From contig CP087208.1 in the NCBI GenBank assembly GCA_020912385.1, forward strand, positions 2,046,001 through 2,110,000: a stretch of 64,000 nucleotides of DNA, read 5' to 3'. Under the pieces are notes generated by a model. That model was not told the origin of the DNA and did no database searches. It was given only the letters and a program-made list of their open reading frames with translations. Each line of letters opens with the position of its first letter. Position 1 is the stretch's first letter. The DNA comes from Neofusicoccum parvum (taxonomy: Eukaryota > Ascomycota > Dothideomycetes > Botryosphaeriales > Botryosphaeriaceae). Shown piece by piece: positions 57,864 to 64,000 of the stretch. The position numbers and the translations under genes are program-made.

Positions 57864-58759
57864 GGAAGATGGGGGATAATGATGTAATGCATATTGCTTA
57901 ATGTAACGTCCTTGATGACATGACTGAATCCGTACAGAAGAAGAGTTGACAAAGTCTCTCTTGAAAAAATGGATTATCATAGTGAGAAGCGTATACTTGA
58001 AGTGAAGGGGGATGAAGGACGAAGTGACATTTAGACGTCCGCTTTAATTGCTATTAAGCGTCCAACAGTTCAAAGGTACCAAGGATCTATAAGAGAAGTG
58101 TATATAAAACTAGACAATAGGATGCACGCCCATCATAATCTACTTGGGCTTATCTTCGGTATGTGTACCATAGCGAGATACCAGGACGCTTGTGGCCCCA
58201 GACGTCAGCAGAGGATGGGGAAGTCGTAGAGTTTTATACTGCACCCTCTGCAAGAAGTGAGGTAGATTTCTATTTCCAGACAGGCCTTTTGGCTTTCTTG
58301 TGGAAGTCACCGTGCCATCCTACCCCACAGGATGGCTGGAGAGTAGATGCGGCAGACAAAACAGCAAAACTATCTCGCCAGGTCCAATGGACCGGGCCGG
58401 CTTATTCATATGGCCTAACACTGCTACCATTAAAGGCGATGAAGGGATTTTTCATCTTCATTGTCATACCTGATACTGTATGATGCCTAGGATTGCTAGT
58501 GGAGATAGAACAGACTCTTTAGGTACCGTCTGTTTTTACAGCTCGGGCTCGAACTTGCGCACCTACAACGCAGCTGCCCAAGTGACTCACTGAGTAAGCC
58601 ACCCGGACGAGTCCCGGCTGTTGATGGTAGAGGGTCTCGCTGTTTAAGTTTATATCAGGCGGTAGGCTACCTTCACGAACCTTGACAGTAAACTATTCAG
58701 TCGTATAGACATCGCAGTATCTAAGAATGCCAGAGAACACCTATTCACCAACTCCCTCT
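57864..58759. other. convergent intergenic region, 0.9 kb
   Basis: Between the 3' ends of the invertase (plus) and GH125 (minus) genes. AT-rich through about 58160, then a tRNA-like element at 58540-58612. No gene seen. Confidence 0.45.
58540..58612 (-). repeat. tRNA-like element (SINE-like)
   Basis: On the minus strand, GGGTGGCTTACTCAG (an A-box-like start) is followed 50 bases later by GTTCGAGCC, a strong B-box, then an A-rich stretch (GCTGTAAAAACAGAC). The stems expected of a tRNA do not pair, so it is better read as a tRNA-derived repeat or relic. It resembles the element at 28441-28516 in layout. Confidence 0.4.
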
Positions 58760-60361
58760 TCACATAAACCTCGGCTGATAGCTCTTCGCCAGCAACCCCG
58801 GATGCTCAGTCTCCAGCTCCAAGATCATCTGGCCAAACAACCCGTTCGCCCACGAAAACCTGCCATCCCACGTCAGCATCAACCCCATACACACATCGAA
58901 GAGGGGGCGAAGGGTAAAGAAAACTCACCACTGCCTCGTCCACTCACTCCCGTCAGCACTATCCACGCTCTCATGCACCAACCCCAACCCATCCGTACTC
59001 CTCAAAATCTCCCCCAGCTGCCCCTCCATCTCCACCTCATCTCCGCTCGTCAAAATCCGCACCACGCTCGCCATCGGCCACGCCGTGCCGGGCTTGATAT
59101 GCGGGCTCCCAACCGCGCTGATGACCGGGCCCTGCGCCCACCACGGATTGCGCTCGCTCAGCACCCACTCCCTGGTCCTCTGGTACACCGGGTCGTCCCT
59201 GGTCAGGTACCCGATGAAAGGCAGCGACAGCAGCGACGGGATGTTCGCGTCGTCCATCAGGTTGCGGCCGCCGTAGCCGTCGACCTCGAACGCGAAGATC
59301 TGGCCGGACCCGTCCGGCGCCGGCACGATGGCGTGGCGGTCGACGGCGTCGCGCAGCCGCGCCGCCACGTCGCCCATCTCCTGCGCCAGGCCGGCCGGCG
59401 CGGCCGGGAGCGCTGTCATGATGTCCGCGGCCGCCGCGAGGTAGCGCGCGAACATGGCGTTGGCCGGCACGAGGAACTGGAAGATCGAGGCGTCGTCGCT
59501 GGGCCGGAACGGCGAGCGGATCAGCCCGGTGCGGTTGACCGGGTTGCCGAGCCCGAAGTTGCCGAGCGTGCCGGTCGAGGTGCTGGTTTGGGATTGGAAG
59601 GTGTAGGCGGACTCGAGGGCGGAGCCGTCGGGGGCGTAGGTGGGGTCCGTCATGTCGCGGGCGACGGCGAGGAGGGACTGCACGGCCGAGGTCCACTGGA
59701 ATTTGCCGAAGAAGGAGAGGTCGCCGGTGGCGGTGTAGTAGTCGTGCGAGATCTGGAGGAAGGCGGCGAAGCTGTCGAGCTCGAAGTTGCAGGTGAAGAC
59801 GATGCGGTTGTCGTAAGAGGGCTTGACGTTGTATGTGGCGCCGTTGATGTCGGGCGGGATGCCGGACTCCGGGGGCGCCAGAAAAGCGTTGCAGTAGGGA
59901 GAAGTGTTTAAGTAGCGTGCCTGAAGGTTGATCACACCCCGGTATAGAGAGGCGATGTCGTCTGTGGAGGAGTTCAATATGGACCGGTAAGACTGTAGCT
60001 GGTTCGCGGAGTCACGGATCCACATTGCGTTGATGTCGCCAGTGATGATGAAGCAGAGGTCTTCTTCCGAATTGTTCGCTGCAAAGCCTTTCCATTTGAT
60101 GGCCGTGTCCAGCGTGTTAGGGTAGCTGTTTTCAAAGAGGCGAAATAGGTCTGGGTCAGCAATCACGCCCTCCATACGACTAATCACTCCTTCAACGGCC
60201 GAGGAGTTGAAAGTGCGACATGCCGGAGCTGGCCGCTGATACGACAGCTGGTAAGCACCGGTTGAAACTGGCTCATGTCGTTGTTTCGAGTAGCTTGAAT
60301 AATCTGGACATTGTTGAGCGAAAGCAGTAGCCACAAGCAGCGAGAGGGCCAAAGACCACAT
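58760..60361 (-). CDS. secreted GH125 exo-alpha-1,6-mannosidase
   Basis: Two exons, 60361-58929 and 58859-58760, with a 69-bp intron (GTGAGT donor, GCTGACG branch, GGCAG acceptor); 510 residues from the ATG at 60361. The frame also has an ATG at 60409 (16 residues more), but the ATG at 60361 places the signal peptide MWSLALSLLVATAFAQ at the very N-terminus. GH125 landmarks: GDINAMWIRDSANQ at about 108-121, which binds the mannose, and SAVGSPHIKPGTAWPMASVVR with the catalytic-region residues near the C-terminus; the last exon supplies FSWANGLFGQMILEL, normal for the family end. The family removes terminal alpha-1,6-linked mannose from glycans, here probably extracellular mannoproteins or N-glycan cores. 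Many fungal paralogues exist. Confidence 0.92.
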
Positions 60362-61484
60362 TGTCACGGTGTGACTTAGAAGTAACATGCGGAACGTAGC
60401 GAGCGACACGTTCCGCAGGAAAGGTGCGAGCGAGCGGCTGGAGAGGCTATTCTTTCAGACTGCTGCTGCATTATATAGCCGGACGAACAATCGAATTACA
60501 TACCGGGGAAGAACAGGTGTGGAGACCGGGAGACCCGTGACCAATCGACAGCGCAACCTTCCATGATTGGCTAGGTCATCCGAATAGGCCGCATGATCGA
60601 GGTGAAGAAGTCAGACTGCTTGGCGGACCAGGCTTCCTGATTATTTTTAGTGTCAAGTTCGCTTTAGCCTAAACCTTGATCTGGTGCTCGGAAATGCTTT
60701 GGTTTACCAAGACGCTTGGTCCTTGACATATTAGGAAGGAGACCATAGCAGAAGTTATAAACATCGGCACAGGAAATTGCCTGAACAGAATGGAATTCCG
60801 AGATACGAACATGACTACAGTAAGCGCAGGGGAGATTTTGAAGAGGTTATAGTTAGGGGATGCGACAGAACGGTCCGACAATGTAAGAAAAGGTTTCCTC
60901 GGTGCCCCTTAGAGCCCCGTGCCAAAAACCGAAAGTTAAGGCCTTACCTTTAGGGCCATCTATTGAAGCTAAATCCATTCATAGCCCTGCAGGCAGAATA
61001 TTTTTAAGAACATTTGAGGCTGAATCTTCTGTTTAATATTATCAGCTACCCTGAACTCTTGCGTAAGACCCTGGAGTTTACAGTTCTGGTTGTGCGTAAG
61101 CCAGGTATAAAAGTATTCGCATTTATGGAATAGTCAATAGAGGATAAGATTTGCTTCGACTCCGTTGTTGGGTATATCTGCTGTCGGAAGGTAGCTCTGC
61201 GAGCACCCTACCTCTCTGCTTTTTGTCTGGGGAGCATTCTGGTATGTGCTCTATCATGGAGCGATGGTGGTGTATTAAATGTGCTCACTTCACTCATGAA
61301 GAGGAAGAGGCATGTAAAACCAGTCGAATGCGAACCTCCTGGAGCCATGGACCTCCGGAGAGTCTGTTGTCCGAAGTGTTATGGCTGCAAGAGTCCAATG
61401 AGCTGGCAGAGTAAGGCATCAAGCGCCAACTCAGAACGTCTGCCGACCCGTGAGTGCTTAGTTTTAAGCAGGTTGTGGCACCGT
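60362..61484. other. intergenic, 1.1 kb
   Basis: Upstream region of GH125 and 3' region of mpp6. AT-rich around 60880-61150. No gene seen. Confidence 0.4.
60471..60478 (-). promoter_or_regulatory. TATA box of the GH125 gene
   Basis: Read on the minus strand as TATATAA, about 110 bp upstream of the chosen start codon at 60361, a normal spacing in ascomycetes; this also favours 60361 over 60409 as the start. Confidence 0.5.
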
Positions 61485-62311
61485 TCAATTCCTTCTCCTC
61501 TTGTTTTTTTCCGGGCAGTCCTTCTTCGCGTGGCCCTTCTTCCCGCATCCAAAGCACTCCATGTTGGACATATTGGGCGACCTGCCCGACAAACCACCAC
61601 TTCCAGAAATGCTGGTAAGCGTGTTCAGCTTGACCGTCTTTTTCCTCCGCTCCTCCGCCATCTGCGCCATCTTTTCCGTCTTCGCCTTCTTCTTCTCGTT
61701 TCTTTTCTGCCTCGCCGCCTCCCTACGCGCCTCACGAATCATCTTCGCAGCTGGATCATCATCCTCCCCGCTCTCGCTACTCTCCTCCTCCTCGCTCTCA
61801 CTGTCCTCGTCCTTCGCGGTCGGCTCCGGCTTCTTGCCAAACGACATGCGGCCCACCTGCGGCGTCTCGTCCTCCTCATCATCGCTTTCATCCTCGTTGT
61901 CCAGCTCCGCGTAGCCGGCGCTCACGACGCGCAGCGCGTCCCGCTGGCGCGCCTCCTTCTCGGGCTCGCGGAAAGAAAGCACCCAGCGTGTCTCGCCCGC
62001 CTCGGCGGCGGCGCGCTCGATCGCTTGGTTGCGCTTGAGCTCCTCGGCAGCTATGGCGGCGTTGATGGCGTCGCGGTCGGAGGGTGTCGCCGGCGACGAT
62101 GCGGCGGATGTGCGTTGTCGTTTGGTGGGCGGGCCGGTAGGTGTAGAGGGGGCGTCTTTGGGAGAGGGTTGTGACGCCGCGGCTCGTTGCATGAACTGCT
62201 GGAATTCAATATCTCTGGACAGATGAGGTGGGGGGCCGGTGAGGCGAGGGAGTTTACCTTCATGGTGAGAAGCCGCGAAGACGCGACCTTGGGGGTGTTT
62301 GGGGGCGCCAT
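61485..62311 (-). CDS. mpp6: nuclear exosome cofactor Mpp6 (M-phase phosphoprotein 6) with C-terminal zinc knuckle
   Basis: Two exons: 62311-62258 (18 codons) and 62195-61485; 254 residues. The 62-bp intron (GTAAAC donor, CAGCAG acceptor) joins SSRLLTMK to FMQRAAAS, restoring LLTMKFMQR (14-22), the motif by which yeast Mpp6 and human MPP6 hold the RNA helicase Mtr4. The second conserved motif is AGYAEL followed after an acidic insert by GRMSFG (yeast has VGYSEL and GRKTFG). Between are Lys/Arg-rich and Glu/Ser-rich segments, with REARREAARQKRNEKKKAK as a likely RNA-binding coil. The C-terminus adds a CCHC zinc knuckle, C232-x2-C235-x4-H240-x4-C245, absent from the yeast and human proteins. 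It promotes decay and processing of nuclear RNAs with the exosome. Without the first exon, the helicase-binding motif would be lost. Confidence 0.85.
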
Positions 62312-63023
62312 GTTTGCGGTCGTACGGGTGTGAGCTGCAGGTTTAGTATGGGGGATCGAGTCCGGCTACAGGTTGTCGTGTGAAGTAGCTTCCGTGGGTC
62401 TGGTGGCCCTTATATGGATATGGGAATGTTGCTCAAAAGCGAGCTTGAGAGCGAAATGCGGAGGAGAGAGTTCCTGCCGCAAAATGATAGTTCGCGATGT
62501 AAATTACAAGTGCTATCGATAAGATGTGTAATGTAACTTGACTGCGGAGTCAGCATTCCACGGTTGCCAGCCTTTCTTCGTGCAGCTGATTTTGACTCGC
62601 AAAACATGGATAAAGGGTCCAGAATGCTAAATTGCATGCCATTGCATAGTTAAGATAACAGAGAAGGATCGACTTCTTACTAATTCCGACATCAAAAGCC
62701 GAAGAGAATAACTAGTCTCTTAGGTAGAGGGGCGCCAAATTTCAAGCCAATTCCAAAATAACAACTATAGAAGGCTTGGCTGTCTAGTCCTCAGCTCGAT
62801 ACCATGCAATGAAGACTACCTATCGCTGTGGAGAGCGAGTGTGTGGCTGCTAGAGCGTTGATACATTACAGTCCTGCACAGACCACCCGCAAACTCCAGC
62901 CAACCGCAAGGCCGGGGAAGGCCATCACGCACCGCAGCACGACGTCCATCCGCACCTCGGGACGTCACACCCACCACCAGCACCACACCCACCTCTCCAT
63001 TCCCCCCGCAACCGCCAACCACA
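62312..63023. promoter_or_regulatory. shared upstream region of mpp6 and the complex I subunit gene
   Basis: 712 bp between divergent start codons at 62311 (minus) and 63024 (plus). AT-rich middle with short leaders at both ends; the last 100 bp before 63024 are C- and A-rich. No TATA box on the complex I side. Confidence 0.35.
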
Positions 63024-63985
63024 ATGCTCCGGCCCGCGACCCTCCGGCTGCGCGCGGCCGCCGCCGCGCCTTCCCGCGTCGCCCTCGCTGCCCGCCGCAC
63101 GTACGCGAGCAAGCAGCCGTCGCCGTCGGTCGACAGCATCCCGGCCAACGACCCGAACCCCAAGACGCCGGCGCCCAACGTGTCGGCGACGAACGCGGTG
63201 CCGACCAGCTCCGGGGGCAGCTCCGACCAGGCGCTGCAGGAGAGCGTGGCCGAGGCCGAGGCCATGCGCACCGCCCAGGCGCCCAACCGCTCCGCCGTCT
63301 GGAGCCGCAGCCAGAACCCGCGCGAGCGCGCCATGGCCGGCCCGAGGTTCGAGCAGACCATCATGGCGGACCAGGTACGTCGTTCTCCTGTTTGAGAAAG
63401 GTGTCGGATGAGGGGTGGTGGCGGGTGGACGGGAGGGAGGACGGAGGAGCAAGAGGAGAGATTGTGTTGTTGGTGGGCGGGTGTGGGACTCGGGGACAAG
63501 GAATTGGGGTCGAGTGTTGGAATTGGGCAAAGCAATTGCTGACACTGGCCATCCCGTACAGCCTCGCCCCCTCGCCGCCATCGACCTCATCCACAAGCAG
63601 CCCGTCCGCTGGGTCAAGGAGCGCAAGGCTTCATGTGACGGCGGCGGCGGCCCGCTCGGCCACCCTAGGATTTTCATCAACGTCGACAAGCCGAAGATTT
63701 GCTGGTGCACGTACTGCGGTGTTCCGTTCGTAAGACTCCCCGCTATCGCTTGGAGGCACAGTGGCTGCAGGAGCATTGAGTGCTCTAGATGCTGCGCTGT
63801 TGTATTGAAGTTATGGTACTCTTCATGTACTTTTGCTAACCAGATCATAACTGCAGGCGCACGAGCACCACAGGAAGACGATCGAGGCCTCAGACCAGCA
63901 GTCGTACCCGCTGGATCCCACCGGCCAAGAAGGAGAGGTTCAGTTCAGCCAGCAGGTTACCGACAAGCCGCTTGAGCAGCGGTGA
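63024..63985 (+). CDS. NDUFS6: mitochondrial complex I zinc-binding subunit (NDUFS6 homologue)
   Basis: Three exons: 63024-63374, 63562-63729 and 63857-63985; 215 residues, all junctions in phase 0. An N-terminal presequence (MLRPATLRLRAAAAAPSRVALAARRTYASKQ, rich in Arg and Ala with no acidic residue) targets it to mitochondria. The middle is disordered. The zinc finger is C142-x8-H151-x14-C166-x2-C169 within CDGGGGPLGHPRIFINVDKPKICWCTYCG, the CHCC signature of NDUFS6, which sits at the base of the peripheral arm of NADH:ubiquinone oxidoreductase and completes its assembly. The last exon adds an AHEHHRKTIEASDQQSY tail and ends at TGA 63983-63985, 15 bp before the window edge. Confidence 0.92.
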
Positions 63986-64000
63986 GCGTAGAACACCACG

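Noticed and set aside
56262..57980. 572-codon minus-strand frame opposite invertase
   Set aside because: Shadow frame of Val/Gly/Arg-rich text; the plus strand holds all GH32 catalytic motifs.

Overview
The window is nuclear DNA of a filamentous ascomycete (Pezizomycotina). A Dothideomycete-like genome is a guess from the look of the genes, not shown. The evidence is: single genes with their own promoters; introns of about 50-150 bp with GTRNGY-type donors, CTRAC-type branch sites and YAG acceptors; gene bodies rich in C or G at third positions; AT-richer intergenic DNA; and fungus-specific families (Crb2/Rad9, Mpp6, Ste23, LaeA-like and EthD proteins, secreted GH5, GH32 and GH125). Exon structures were built by hand. 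Each multi-exon model below keeps the reading frame and restores the family's expected sequence across its junctions.

Layout. 0-3 kb: the 3' end of an alpha/beta hydrolase, then an EthA-like Baeyer-Villiger monooxygenase. 4-8.5 kb: the DNA-damage checkpoint mediator Crb2/Rad9. 10.8-15.4 kb: an RNase H-like protein that has lost its catalytic residues, a flavin monooxygenase with an NTF2-like front domain, and ribokinase. 16-22.6 kb: the insulysin-type protease Ste23, an EthD-domain protein and an acyl-CoA dehydrogenase. 25.6-27.2 kb: a secreted GH5 beta-glucanase in six exons. 27.2-32.7 kb: a gene-free interval with a short tandem repeat and a tRNA-like relic. 32.7-36 kb: signal peptidase subunit SPC3 back-to-back with a SAYSvFN-domain ER protein, then an extradiol-dioxygenase-like protein. 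37.7-45.5 kb: a condensin HEAT subunit with AT-hook motifs in its tail, a cysteine synthase, and a 633-residue orphan protein. 47.4-51.4 kb: a plant-type O-methyltransferase and a LaeA-like methyltransferase, divergent. 51.4-56 kb: gene-free. 56-60.4 kb: secreted GH32 invertase and GH125 alpha-mannosidase, convergent. 61.5-64 kb: the exosome cofactor Mpp6 with a zinc knuckle, and complex I subunit NDUFS6.

Most of the window is housekeeping (checkpoint, condensin, signal peptidase, exosome, complex I, ribokinase, cysteine synthesis) mixed with accessory catabolic and secreted enzymes. Three groupings may be functional: esterase plus Baeyer-Villiger monooxygenase (ketone to ester to acid and alcohol); SPC3 plus SAYSvFN protein, which share a 247-bp promoter and both act at the ER translocon; and the divergent methyltransferase pair. 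I saw no complete transposon, CRISPR array, intact tRNA or rRNA gene, and no clear new multi-gene system. The most unusual items are the catalytically degenerate RNase H-like gene, the AT-hook tail on condensin, the zinc knuckle on Mpp6, and the SPC3/SAYSvFN pairing.
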